Shown here: one piece after another, positions 18,667 through 27,646 of the stretch
Layout of the letters: each line of letters opens with the position of its first letter
Numbering within the stretch: the first letter of the stretch is position 1
NCBI RefSeq assembly: GCF_001687365.1
Contig: NZ_LGLV01000008.1
Span: forward strand, 124,001-188,000
Length of the DNA: 64,000 nt
Source of the DNA: Pararhizobium polonicum
Lineage (GTDB): Bacteria > Pseudomonadota > Alphaproteobacteria > Rhizobiales > Rhizobiaceae
Reading direction: 5' to 3'
Program-made: the position numbers and the translations under genes
Notes under the pieces: model-generated
What the model was told of the DNA's origin: nothing
The model's input: the letters and a program-made list of their open reading frames with translations, nothing else
The model's database searches: none

Positions 18667-18718
18667 CTTTCGATTTACGACTGACGAAATTCAAAATTCG
18701 TCAGTCGTAAATCGAAAG
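18667..18718. promoter_or_regulatory. 22-bp perfect inverted repeat, probable TetR operator
   Basis: Arms at 18667-18688 and 18697-18718 are perfect reverse complements around an 8-bp spacer. The core of the left arm is TTTACGACTGACGAA and of the right arm TTCGTCAGTCGTAAA. It ends 8 bp before the tetR start, so a bound dimer would block transcription of tetR and the efflux genes. Autoregulation is the usual arrangement for TetR/RND loci; here it is inferred. Confidence 0.8.
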
Positions 18719-18726
18719 ATTGTAGG

Positions 18727-19329
18727 ATGGATGACAACACGGAAATCCTGGATGCTGCCCGGCAGGACAATGTGACGCGCATACTGGATAGCGCGGAGCG
18801 TCTGTTCCGGCATTATGGCTACGCCAAAACCAACGTCGCCGACATCGCGCGCGATCTCGGCATGTCGCCCGCCAACATCTACCGTTTCTTTGCGTCGAAG
18901 ACCGAGATTCACCAGGCCGTCTGCGGCCGCATGCTCGAGGGCGGCTATCAGCAGGCCCTGGAAATCTCCCGCCGGCCGATCGGCGCGGCCGATCGTCTGC
19001 GGCAATATCTGAATGCGCAACACCAGTTGATCGTTACCGCGATGATGGACCAGGAAAAGGTGCACGAGATGGTCATCGTCGCCATCGAGCGTGACTGGCA
19101 CGTCATTGAAAAGCACATCGACCGGATCCACGAACTGATCGAAGAGATCATTCGGCAGGGCATTGCCGCCGGCGAGTTTGCCGAGCAGGACGCCGCCGCC
19201 GCTGCCCGCTGCTTCGGCGCTGCGACCGTCAACATGTGCCATCCGCAGATGGTGGCCCAATGTCTTTCCAAACCCAACCGGGCGATGCCCGGCGAGCTCA
19301 TCGAATTTGCCATCAAGGCATTGAGATAA
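18727..19329 (+). CDS. TetR/AcrR family transcriptional regulator
   Basis: 200-residue repressor. The N-terminal TetR helix-turn-helix is clear: ILDSAERLFRHYGYAKTNVADIARDLGMSPANIYRFF (in pieces, residues ~19-55). The C-terminal half is the variable ligand-binding region. It precedes an RND adaptor and pump on the same strand, the standard layout of a ligand-relieved efflux repressor. The ATG is only 8 bp after the palindrome and has a poor ribosome binding site (GAAAG), so a short or leaderless mRNA is possible. Confidence 0.9.
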   Translation: MDDNTEILDAARQDNVTRILDSAERLFRHYGYAKTNVADIARDLGMSPANIYRFFASKTEIHQAVCGRMLEGGYQQALEISRRPIGAADRLRQYLNAQHQLIVTAMMDQEKVHEMVIVAIERDWHVIEKHIDRIHELIEEIIRQGIAAGEFAEQDAAAAARCFGAATVNMCHPQMVAQCLSKPNRAMPGELIEFAIKALR

Positions 19330-19386
19330 AAGCCGCTGGCCAACGGCTCGTTTTCGACACTTCATTTCAAGATCAGGAGCGCGAAC

Positions 19387-20538
19387 ATGTCTTCGCCCAG
19401 CCAGTCCCGCCGTCGTTTGTCCATTGCCGCCGTCATCTCCGTCGCGGCCCTCGCCTTGTCCGCCTGCTCGGAGCAGAAGGCCGAGACCGCAGAGGTCGTG
19501 CGCCCGGTCAAGGTGGTCGAGATTGCAGCGGCCGACAATAGCCGCACGCTCAGCTATTCCGGCACGGTGCGCGCCCGCACCGAAATGAACCTCGGCTTTC
19601 GTATCAACGGCAAGATCACCGCGCGCCTCGTCGATATCGGCCAGCGGGTGAAATCCGGCGATCTGCTCGCCCGTATCGATCCGGCCGATTACGCGCTTGC
19701 GGTTCGCAGCGCTCAGGCAAACCTTGATGCCGCCGAACAGCAGGTCGAGACCGCCGAACTGGTCCGCGTCCGCGCCGAGCAGTTGTTTGCCAAGAATGTC
19801 TCGCCGAAATCGCAGCTTGAGCAGGCGGTGCTCAGCTACAATCAGGCTGTCGCCACCCGCGATTCTGCAAAATCGACTCTGGAGCAGGCCGAAAACCAGG
19901 TGAGCTACGCCGATCTGAAATCCGATCAGAACGGTATCGTTACCGCCGTCAGCGCCGATATCGGCCAGGTCGTCGGCTCGGGAACACCGGTCGTCACCGT
20001 CGCGGTCGATGGTGAGAAGGAAGTTCTGGTGGCCATCCCCGAGACGGACATTGCCCAGTTCAAGCCCGGCAAAATCGTCACCGTGGGCTTCTGGTCGGAT
20101 GCCGCATTGATGTTGCAGGGCAAGGTCCGCGAGGTGGCCGGCAGCGCCGACCCCCAATCGCGCACCTTTGCCGTCCGCGTCAGCCTGCCGAACGATCCGA
20201 ACGTGCTTCTCGGCATGACCGCCGGCATCTTGGCTTCCGCCGCGGACATGCAGCAACTGCTGTCCATCCCGCTTAGCGCACTTGCCAGGAAGGATGATCA
20301 GCCGATCGTCTGGACCGTCGACCGCGCCGCCGGGACCGTGCATTCCCGACCGGTCAAGGTTGCTGATTTCACCGGCGACGGCGTGCGGATCACGGACGGG
20401 TTGAAGCCTGGCGATATCGTCGTTGCCGCCGGTACGCAGTTCATGACGGAAGGTCTCAAGGTGAAACTCGACAGCGAAATGACGCAGCAATCCGCGTCCG
20501 CCGATAATGCCGGCGGCAACGCCCAGCTTGTGCGCTGA
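19387..20538 (+). CDS. RND efflux periplasmic adaptor (membrane fusion) lipoprotein
   Basis: 383 residues. The signal peptide ends in lipobox LSAC (Cys about residue 27), so it is an inner-membrane-anchored lipoprotein. Lipoyl-like halves (YSGTVRARTEMNLGFRINGKI and QNGIVTAVSADIGQVVGSG) flank an alpha-helical hairpin (about 105-175), followed by beta-barrel and membrane-proximal domains (KPGDIVVAAGTQFMTEGLKV). The start has AGGAG seven bases upstream. It couples the downstream RND pump to an outer-membrane channel not encoded here. Confidence 0.92.
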   Translation: MSSPSQSRRRLSIAAVISVAALALSACSEQKAETAEVVRPVKVVEIAAADNSRTLSYSGTVRARTEMNLGFRINGKITARLVDIGQRVKSGDLLARIDPADYALAVRSAQANLDAAEQQVETAELVRVRAEQLFAKNVSPKSQLEQAVLSYNQAVATRDSAKSTLEQAENQVSYADLKSDQNGIVTAVSADIGQVVGSGTPVVTVAVDGEKEVLVAIPETDIAQFKPGKIVTVGFWSDAALMLQGKVREVAGSADPQSRTFAVRVSLPNDPNVLLGMTAGILASAADMQQLLSIPLSALARKDDQPIVWTVDRAAGTVHSRPVKVADFTGDGVRITDGLKPGDIVVAAGTQFMTEGLKVKLDSEMTQQSASADNAGGNAQLVR

Positions 20539-20570
20539 ACCCTAGATCCATCGAAAGCGGAACAACGCCG

Positions 20571-23500
20571 ATGACCACCTCCACCGATCAAAAGCAGTCC
20601 TTCAACCTGTCGCGCTGGGCGATCGGGCATCCGAGCATCGCCCGCTTCCTCTTCGGCCTGATCCTCATCACCGGCGTGCTTGGCCTGATGCGCATGGGCC
20701 AGAAGGAGGATCCGGATTTCACCTTCCGCGTCATGGTCGTGCAGGCCATTTGGCCGGGTGCCTCGATCCAGGAGATGGAAGACCAGGTCGTCAACAAGAT
20801 CGAGCGCAAGTTGCAGGAAACGCCGCATCTCGATTTCGTCCGCTCCTATACCCGCGCCGGCAGCGCCATCATCACCCTGCAGGTCAAGGGCGATACCAAC
20901 GGCGCCGACGTGGCGGATGCCTTCTATCAGGTGCGCAAGAAGGTCGGCGATATCGCCAATGAACTGCCGCAGGGCCTGCTCGGCCCCTATTTCAACGACG
21001 AGTTCGGCGATACCTTCATCACTCTGCATTCGCTGAGCGGCGCGGGCTACAGCTACCCCGAGCTGAAGACATTCGCCATCCGGGCGCGCGACATGCTGCT
21101 GACGACGCCCGGCGTCGAAAAGGCCGTGATCATCGGCGACCAGCCGGAAAAGATCTACATCGACATTTCCTCCGCAGTGCTGGCCTCCCGGGGACTGACG
21201 CTGACCGACGTACAGAACGCCATCAAGGGACAGAACAATGTCGATCCGGCCGGTTCCGTCGATACCGGCACGCGCTCGGTGCGTATCTCCGTCGAAGGCG
21301 GACTGACCAAGGCATCGGATATCCGCGAGCTTCGGCTTAGATCCGGCAGTCAGGTCACCCGTCTTGGCGATATCGCCACCGTGTCGTCGGGCCTGGAGGA
21401 CCCCTATCAGCGCAAATATCGCTTCAACGGGCAGGACAGCGTCCAGCTTGGGGTCGTCATGGCCAAGGGGTTCAAGGTGACTGATGTCGGCGCGGCGGTC
21501 GAGGAGACCTACAAACGCTTCGAATCGGCTCTGCCGTATGGCGTGGCGGTCGATCAGATCGCCAACCAGCCGGAAGTCGTCACCGACGCCGTCAGCGAAT
21601 TCATGCATGCGCTCGGCGAGGCGCTGGTGATCGTTCTGGTCGTCTCGTTCCTGTCGATCGGCTGGCGCTCGGGTCTCGTCATCGCGATTGCCATCCCGCT
21701 CGTTCTGGCCGCCACATTCGCCATCATGTACGAACTGGGCATCGACCTGCAGCGCATCTCGCTGGGTGCTCTCATCATCGCCCTTGGCCTGCTCGTCGAT
21801 GACGCGATGATCGTCGTCGAGATGATGGAGCGGAAACTGGAGGAGGGGCTGGACAAGCTCGATGCCGCCAGTTTCGCCTATTCCTCGACCGCGTTTCCGA
21901 TGCTGACCGGCACGCTGATCACCACGGCCGGCTTCATCCCCGTCGGATTTGCCGCCTCGACAGCCGGTGAATATGTCCGCTCGCTGTTCTATGTCGTCGG
22001 TATCGCGTTGGTCGTCTCCTGGTTCGTGGCCGTCTATTTCACGCCCTGGCTTGGCTACATGATCCTCAAGCAGCGGCATCATGCAGGCGAACATCACGAC
22101 GTTTTCGACACGCGCTTCTACCGTCGTCTTCGTGGAGCCGTCGGCTGGGCCGTGCGCCACCGCATCATCGTGCTGTCGTTGACGCTCGTCACCTTCGCGA
22201 CCAGCCTCTGGGCGTTCCAGTTCATTCCGAAGAATTTCTTTCCGCAGTCCTCGCGTCCAGAAATTCTCGTCGATCTCTGGCTGCCGGAAGGCACCAGCAT
22301 CAAGGAAGTGGAAAACCAGGCGAAGGCGCTGGAAGCAAAGATACTCGACGACACAGACAAGACGTTCATCGCTACCTATATCGGCGAGGGCGCTCCCCGC
22401 TTCTTCCTGCCGCTCGACCAGCAGCTGCGCAATCCCAACTTCGCCCAGCTTCTTGTCATGGCGCATGACGAACCCGCCCGCGAACGGCTGATCGTCAAGC
22501 TGCGTACGATCCTTGCCGAAGATTTTCCGTCCATTCGGGGCAAGGTCGACCGGCTGTTCCTCGGACCTCCGACCGGCTGGCCGGTGCAGATGCGTGTGAT
22601 AGGACAGGATCGTGCGGAAGTGCGCCGGATCGCCGATCAGGTGAAGGCGAAGTTTGCCGAAAACCCAGCGCTTGGCGCTATCCATGACGATTGGCTCGAA
22701 CCGGTTCCGACGATGAAGCTGGTGATCGACCAGGACCGCGCCCGGGCGCTCGGCGTCACCTCGCAGCGCATCCGTCAGATGCTGCAGGCCACCATGGCCG
22801 GCGCTCCGCTCGACGATTTCCGCGATGGCGAGGAAACAGTCTCGATCGTCGCCCGGGAACCGGACGCGAACCGTCATCTGCTCTCGGCGGTGGATTCGAT
22901 CTATATCCCGACGGATTTCGGCAGTTTCGTGCCCCTGTCGCAGGTCGCCAAGGTCGTCCCGGTTCTGGAACAGGGCGTCGAGTGGCGCCGCAACCGCCTG
23001 CCGACGATCACGGTGCGCGGCACGCTGCCGGACGACGTGCAGCCAAACGATGTGGCGATAAAGATGTATGCCGATCTGAAGCCGCTGCGCGACAGCCTCG
23101 CACCCGGCTACAAGGTCGAAATTCAGGGCGGTGCGGAAGATGCGGCCGAAAGCCAGCAGTCGATTGCCGACAAGGCACCGATCATGCTCGCCGTCATCGT
23201 CGTGCTCTTGATGATCCAGCTGCAGCATTTCGGCAAGGCGATGCTGGTGCTGGCGACCGGTCCGCTCGGCATTATCGGTGCGGCCGCGGCTCTCTTGATC
23301 AGCGGCGCACCCTTCGGGTTCGTGGCGATCCTCGGTGTCATCGCGCTGCTCGGCATCATCATGCGCAACTCGATCATCCTTGTCGATCAGATCGATCAGG
23401 ATATCGCTGCGGGCATGGACCGGACGGAAGCCATCATCGGCTCGGCCGTTCGCCGTTTCCGTCCGATCGTGCTGACGGCGCTGACGGCGGTTCTGGCGCT

Positions 23501-23714
23501 CATCCCCATCTCGCGCGGCGTCTTCTGGGGCCCGCTCGCCTATGCGATGATGGGCGGTATCCTCGTCGCCACGGTGCTGACGATCCTCGTGCTTCCGGCC
23601 GGCTATGCCCTGTTCTTCGGCAAGGCGCCGAAGTCGAAACCCGCAGAGCCGGAGCAGGCGGACGGGGAAGACGAGGCGGACGCCGCGTACCCGGCCGCCA
23701 TCGCGGCGGAGTAA
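20571..23714 (+). CDS. RND efflux pump, inner-membrane transporter (AcrB/HAE1-like)
   Basis: 1047 residues, the normal size, with the two-fold repeat of the RND family: TM1 near residue 25, a large periplasmic domain, TM2-6 (about 340-500), then a second periplasmic domain and TM8-12. The proton-relay helix is recognisable as GLLVDDAMIVVE in TM4, and VTGIGD-like loops are conserved (PGASIQEMEDQV near the N-terminus). The C-terminal tail is acidic. It is 32 bp after the adaptor gene. Export substrate is unknown; drugs, bile acids or plant compounds are typical. Confidence 0.92.
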   Translation: MTTSTDQKQSFNLSRWAIGHPSIARFLFGLILITGVLGLMRMGQKEDPDFTFRVMVVQAIWPGASIQEMEDQVVNKIERKLQETPHLDFVRSYTRAGSAIITLQVKGDTNGADVADAFYQVRKKVGDIANELPQGLLGPYFNDEFGDTFITLHSLSGAGYSYPELKTFAIRARDMLLTTPGVEKAVIIGDQPEKIYIDISSAVLASRGLTLTDVQNAIKGQNNVDPAGSVDTGTRSVRISVEGGLTKASDIRELRLRSGSQVTRLGDIATVSSGLEDPYQRKYRFNGQDSVQLGVVMAKGFKVTDVGAAVEETYKRFESALPYGVAVDQIANQPEVVTDAVSEFMHALGEALVIVLVVSFLSIGWRSGLVIAIAIPLVLAATFAIMYELGIDLQRISLGALIIALGLLVDDAMIVVEMMERKLEEGLDKLDAASFAYSSTAFPMLTGTLITTAGFIPVGFAASTAGEYVRSLFYVVGIALVVSWFVAVYFTPWLGYMILKQRHHAGEHHDVFDTRFYRRLRGAVGWAVRHRIIVLSLTLVTFATSLWAFQFIPKNFFPQSSRPEILVDLWLPEGTSIKEVENQAKALEAKILDDTDKTFIATYIGEGAPRFFLPLDQQLRNPNFAQLLVMAHDEPARERLIVKLRTILAEDFPSIRGKVDRLFLGPPTGWPVQMRVIGQDRAEVRRIADQVKAKFAENPALGAIHDDWLEPVPTMKLVIDQDRARALGVTSQRIRQMLQATMAGAPLDDFRDGEETVSIVAREPDANRHLLSAVDSIYIPTDFGSFVPLSQVAKVVPVLEQGVEWRRNRLPTITVRGTLPDDVQPNDVAIKMYADLKPLRDSLAPGYKVEIQGGAEDAAESQQSIADKAPIMLAVIVVLLMIQLQHFGKAMLVLATGPLGIIGAAAALLISGAPFGFVAILGVIALLGIIMRNSIILVDQIDQDIAAGMDRTEAIIGSAVRRFRPIVLTALTAVLALIPISRGVFWGPLAYAMMGGILVATVLTILVLPAGYALFFGKAPKSKPAEPEQADGEDEADAAYPAAIAAE

Positions 23715-23742
23715 TCCGCCGAAAGTCGGAGATCTATCCGGT

Positions 23743-24816
23743 TTACGACAAGCGGCGCCCTTCGCTATCGAAGAGGCGCCGCTTGTCGATATCGCAGGAC
23801 AGCCGCACGGCGCTTCCGGCCCCGATCGGCTCGGCGCCGCGATGTTCGGCGGTTACCGGCTGGCCGTCGGCCAGCTGGCAATAGAGATATTGCGTGCCGC
23901 CGAGATATTCGAAGAAATCGACCCGGGCCTCAAGGCCGTCCGGGGCATCGGTGGATACGATCAGGTGCTCCGGGCGAATGCCGAAACTTACTGTGTCGCC
24001 CGGCTTCAGACCGTCTCCTGCGACCGGTATCGCCATCTCGGTCTGCCCGATTGCCACCTTGCCGCTCCCCAGCCATCGGGCGTTCAGGAGGTTCATCCGC
24101 GGTGAGCCGATGAAACCCGCGACGAACATGTTAGCCGGGTTCTCGTAGATTTCGCGCGGGCTGCCGGTCTGCTCGATGCGGCCGTCGCGCAGGACGACGA
24201 TCACATCGGCGAGCGTCATCGCCTCCGTCTGGTCGTGGGTGACATAGATCATCGTGTTGCCGAGCTCGCGGTGAAGCCGTGCGATCTCGATGCGCATCGA
24301 GACGCGCAGTTCCGCATCGAGATTGGAGAGCGGTTCGTCGAACAGGAACACATCCGGCTTGCGCACGATCGCCCGGCCGATCGCCACCCGCTGCCGCTGG
24401 CCGCCGGACAGCTGTCCGGGACGGCGCTCCAGCAGCGGATCGATCTTCAGGATCGCCGAGGCGGCCTTGACCCGTGCTTCGATCTCGGCCGGTTGCGTGT
24501 GCGCCATCTTCAGTCCGAAGGCCAGATTGTCACGCACGCTCATATGCGGGTAGAGCGCATAGGACTGGAAGACCATGGCAATGCCCCGGTCGGAAGGGTC
24601 GAGATCGGTGACGTTGCGCCCCTTGATCTCGATCTCGCCGTCGCTCACCTCCTCCAGCCCGGCGATCATCCGCAGCAGCGTCGATTTTCCGCAGCCGGAC
24701 GGTCCGACGAAGACCACGAAGGACCCCTCCGCGATCGTCAGGTCGATGCCGTGAATGACCTCCAGGCTACCAAAACTCTTGCGAATGTCAGTCAGCACAA
24801 CGCCGGTGTCGGTCAT
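23743..24816 (-). CDS. Sugar ABC transporter ATP-binding protein (UgpC/MsmK-like)
   Basis: 357-residue CUT1-type ATPase. Walker A GPSGCGKSTLL, Q-loop FQSYALYPHMSV, signature LSGGQRQRVAIGRAI and Walker B VFLFDEPLSNLD are intact, and a C-terminal TOBE/regulatory domain (about 240-357) ends FDSEGRRLS. The ATG at 24816 follows the stop of the GH127 gene by one base (TGACATG). It is the last gene of the LacI-controlled operon and energises the two permeases upstream. Confidence 0.92.
   Translation of the reverse strand: MTDTGVVLTDIRKSFGSLEVIHGIDLTIAEGSFVVFVGPSGCGKSTLLRMIAGLEEVSDGEIEIKGRNVTDLDPSDRGIAMVFQSYALYPHMSVRDNLAFGLKMAHTQPAEIEARVKAASAILKIDPLLERRPGQLSGGQRQRVAIGRAIVRKPDVFLFDEPLSNLDAELRVSMRIEIARLHRELGNTMIYVTHDQTEAMTLADVIVVLRDGRIEQTGSPREIYENPANMFVAGFIGSPRMNLLNARWLGSGKVAIGQTEMAIPVAGDGLKPGDTVSFGIRPEHLIVSTDAPDGLEARVDFFEYLGGTQYLYCQLADGQPVTAEHRGAEPIGAGSAVRLSCDIDKRRLFDSEGRRLS
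23746..23788. terminator. Bidirectional terminator hairpin inside the 3' end of the ABC ATPase gene
   Basis: A 14-bp perfect stem (23746-23759 with 23775-23788) continues through a one-base bulge into CTTCG/CGAAG (23760-23764 with 23769-23773), loop CTAT. It lies 31 bp after the RND pump stop and within the last 15 codons of the convergent ATPase gene. It can serve the RND operon from the plus strand. Confidence 0.65.
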
Positions 24817-24817
24817 G

Positions 24818-26746
24818 TCATTCACCGTTCTGTTCGCCCGCCCGGACCCAGACCAGCATTTCGCCCGGCTCCCGGTTGTCCCAGAAAGGATAGGGGATGA
24901 ACCGCGCCGTTCCCTTTTTCGTGCTTGGCGGCGTCGTGCGATAAAGCGTGGCGCCCCAATCGGCTTCATCGCGTGTGACCGGGATATCGAACGCCACCGC
25001 GCCACGCAGCTCGGCGATTTCCGTTGTCTTTGCTGCGGCGAGGTTGCCGGTCAATTCGATTGCATTCAATTCCCGGCCATTGTCGGTGGCCTCGACGCAA
25101 TAGACTAGCGGTCCGCGCATCAGCGCCGCGCGGCCGGCATCCTGACGCACCAGTGGATTGGCAAAGAGGGCGCGGGGGCTGAGCGGAATATCGAGGTCGA
25201 TATGGTCTCCAATCTTCCAGTCGCGTTCGATGCGGGCATAGCCGTCGATCGTCGCCGATGAGAGATCGACCGCCTGACCGTTGACCTTCAATGTCGAACC
25301 ATCAGCCCATTCGGGAATGCGCAGAGAGATGGCGAACCGGGCCGCCGTGTCCGCCGTCACATCGAAACGGATCGCCCCGTCCCAGGGATAACGGGTCTTT
25401 TGCGCCAGCTCGATCTTGGCGCCGCCGATGTCGAAGCGGGCCGTACTCTCGCCGTACAGATGCACGGCGATCTCGTCCTCGGAAACCGCATACATGTAGG
25501 AGCCGATCGAGGCGAGGAGGCGGGCGATGTTTGGCGGGCAGCACGGGCAATGGTGCCAGACCCAGCGGTGATGTTTGCCGCCGCTTTCCAGCGGGTTCTC
25601 GTAGAAGAACGTCTTGCCGTCGAGCGACAGGCCGGACATGGCACCATTGTAGAGCGCCTGCTCCATGATATCGGCATAGCGCCGGTTGGGACCGCGCCCC
25701 AGCATGCGGTTGGCCCAGAAGACCAGGCCGACCGAGGCGCAGGTCTCGGCATAGGCGCTTTCGTTGGGCAGGTCGTAATAGTCGGTGAAGCCCTCGTTGG
25801 AGGCTGCCGGGCCGATGCCGCCGGTGATATACATCTGCTTGGTGGTCAAGTCGTCCCAAAGGGTTTCCAGCGCCGCCGTCAGGCTGTCGTCGTTATACTC
25901 CGTGGCGATGTCGGCCATGCCGGAGTAGAGATACATGGCGCGCACGGCATGGCCGACGACCTTTTTCTGGTCGCGCACCGGTTGGTGAGACTGGCTGTAT
26001 TCATAGGTCTTCTGGATGAAATTGGCCGGATCGCGGCCGTCGCGGATGGTTTCCTCGGTGAAATAGTGCGGCTCGGCGCCACGCTCGTCGATGAAGAACT
26101 TGCAGAGGTCGAGATACTTCTTGTTGCCGGTGACGCGGGCAAGCTTCACCAGCGCCAGTTCCACCTCCTCGTGGCCGCAATAGCCGCGTTTCTGACCCTC
26201 GCCAGGACCGAAGACCGTGATCAGGTAATCGGCATAGCGGCACATGATGTCGAGCAGCTTGCGCTTGCCGGTCGCCTGAAAATAGGCGACGGCGCCCTCA
26301 ATCAGGTGGCCGGCGCAGTAAAGCTCGTGATGGTCGCGCAGGTTGGTCCAGCGGCGGCCGGGCTGGACGCGCTGGAACCAGGCATTGAGATAGCCGTCCT
26401 CATCCTGCATCTTCCCGTACATGTCGATGATCTCGTCGACACGCGCCTCAAGCTTCGGATTTGGCCGGCGGTAGAGCGAATAGGCGACCGTCTCGATCGA
26501 CTTGCCGAGATCCGAGTCCCAGAACATCTGCGTGGTGCCGCCCCAGGGCTGGATCGGGATGACGATGCCGGGGCTTGGCTGGCTGGTGTCGATGGCGTCA
26601 AGCATGCCGGCCTCGACGCAGCGGTCGAGCAGCGTTTCGGCTGTCGTATCACAGATCGCATCCTGACGGTCGCCGAACAGGCCGTGGATATCGACGCTGG
26701 GCACGGGCAGGGGGCGGAACTGGCGGTCTCTTTTCATCGTGTTCAT
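24818..26746 (-). CDS. Glycoside hydrolase family 127 (beta-L-arabinofuranosidase-like)
   Basis: 642-residue cytoplasmic GH127 (DUF1680) enzyme with no signal peptide. The zinc/cysteine catalytic site of the family, known from Bifidobacterium HypBA1, is present: Glu334-x-Cys336 (AETCASVG) and Cys402-Cys403 (CPCCPPN). An (alpha/alpha)6 barrel occupies residues ~30-430 and beta domains follow. HypBA1 cleaves beta-1,2-linked L-arabinofuranose disaccharides from hydroxyproline-rich plant glycoproteins. Here the substrate would enter through the adjacent CUT1 importer and be cleaved inside the cell. Its start follows the permease stop by 21 bp. Confidence 0.9.
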   Translation of the reverse strand: MNTMKRDRQFRPLPVPSVDIHGLFGDRQDAICDTTAETLLDRCVEAGMLDAIDTSQPSPGIVIPIQPWGGTTQMFWDSDLGKSIETVAYSLYRRPNPKLEARVDEIIDMYGKMQDEDGYLNAWFQRVQPGRRWTNLRDHHELYCAGHLIEGAVAYFQATGKRKLLDIMCRYADYLITVFGPGEGQKRGYCGHEEVELALVKLARVTGNKKYLDLCKFFIDERGAEPHYFTEETIRDGRDPANFIQKTYEYSQSHQPVRDQKKVVGHAVRAMYLYSGMADIATEYNDDSLTAALETLWDDLTTKQMYITGGIGPAASNEGFTDYYDLPNESAYAETCASVGLVFWANRMLGRGPNRRYADIMEQALYNGAMSGLSLDGKTFFYENPLESGGKHHRWVWHHCPCCPPNIARLLASIGSYMYAVSEDEIAVHLYGESTARFDIGGAKIELAQKTRYPWDGAIRFDVTADTAARFAISLRIPEWADGSTLKVNGQAVDLSSATIDGYARIERDWKIGDHIDLDIPLSPRALFANPLVRQDAGRAALMRGPLVYCVEATDNGRELNAIELTGNLAAAKTTEIAELRGAVAFDIPVTRDEADWGATLYRTTPPSTKKGTARFIPYPFWDNREPGEMLVWVRAGEQNGE

Positions 26747-26767
26747 GGCTTCATCCGTTTCTTGAGA

Positions 26768-27646
26768 TCATTTCACCGCGCCGGCCATCAGCCCGCGCAT
26801 GTAGTAGCGTTGCAAAAGCAGGAAGACGATCAGGCAGGGGACCGTCATGACGGCGACGCCGGCCTGCACGGCGCCCCAGTTGACCGCGCCGAGACGCCCG
26901 GCCCGTACTGCCATCATCAGGACAGGCAGCGTATATTTGTCATTGCTGGACAAGAGGATCAGTGCTGCGAGAAACTCGTTCCAGGCATTGAGGAACGCGA
27001 AGATCGCCACGGTCGCCACGCCCGGCAGGACCAGCGGCAAAAGCACGCGCACCAGCAGCCGCAAATCCCGCGCGCCGTCGATACGGGCGGCTTCCTCGAT
27101 CTCCTTCGGCACGGCGTCGAAGGCATTGCGCATCATGAAGACCGAGAAGGGCAGCTGCAGTGTCACATAGACCAGCGTCAGTCCGAGCAGCGAATTGTTC
27201 AAGCCCAGCTTGGCGAGGATGATGAACAGCGGTGTCAGGATCGACTGGAACGGGATCATCAGCGTGGCGATGATCAGGACGAACAGCACGTTCTTCAGCG
27301 GAAACCGGTAGCGCGAGAAGCCATAACCGGCGAGCAGGCTGACGGCGACGGTCAGCACCACGGTCGCGAGCGAGACCAGCAGCGAATTGATCGTATGCTG
27401 CCAGATACCGGCACCGAACGTATCGAGTGACTGGTAGGAATCAAGGCTGATCCCGCTTGTCGGCCAGGGCGGCAGCGGCGGCAGGCGAGCCTCTGTTCCA
27501 TGGCGGAACGACGCCAGGAAGGTAATGACGAAGGGGGCCAGAAAGAACAGGCAGATGGCGATACCGGTCGCATGATAGGCGCTGTCGGACCGGAAGGCCT
27601 TGCGGGTGCGGCGTTGCTTCGAGAGGTTCCTCGCTGAAGGGGTCAT
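26768..27646 (-). CDS. Sugar ABC transporter permease (MalG-like, CUT1)
   Basis: 292-residue permease with six transmembrane segments. The EAA loop reads EIEEAARIDGARDLRLLVRVLLPLVLPG (about residues 188-215), and the protein ends in a MalG-type tail YYMRGLMAGAVK. The ATG at 27646 overlaps the stop of the other permease (ATGA); the open frame upstream is not family-like. Confidence 0.9.
   Translation of the reverse strand: MTPSARNLSKQRRTRKAFRSDSAYHATGIAICLFFLAPFVITFLASFRHGTEARLPPLPPWPTSGISLDSYQSLDTFGAGIWQHTINSLLVSLATVVLTVAVSLLAGYGFSRYRFPLKNVLFVLIIATLMIPFQSILTPLFIILAKLGLNNSLLGLTLVYVTLQLPFSVFMMRNAFDAVPKEIEEAARIDGARDLRLLVRVLLPLVLPGVATVAIFAFLNAWNEFLAALILLSSNDKYTLPVLMMAVRAGRLGAVNWGAVQAGVAVMTVPCLIVFLLLQRYYMRGLMAGAVK

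Noticed and set aside
20298..23228. A 976-codon open frame on the minus strand opposite the RND pump gene
   Set aside because: Antisense long frames are common in GC-rich coding DNA; the plus-strand protein has clear RND motifs and the antisense product has none.
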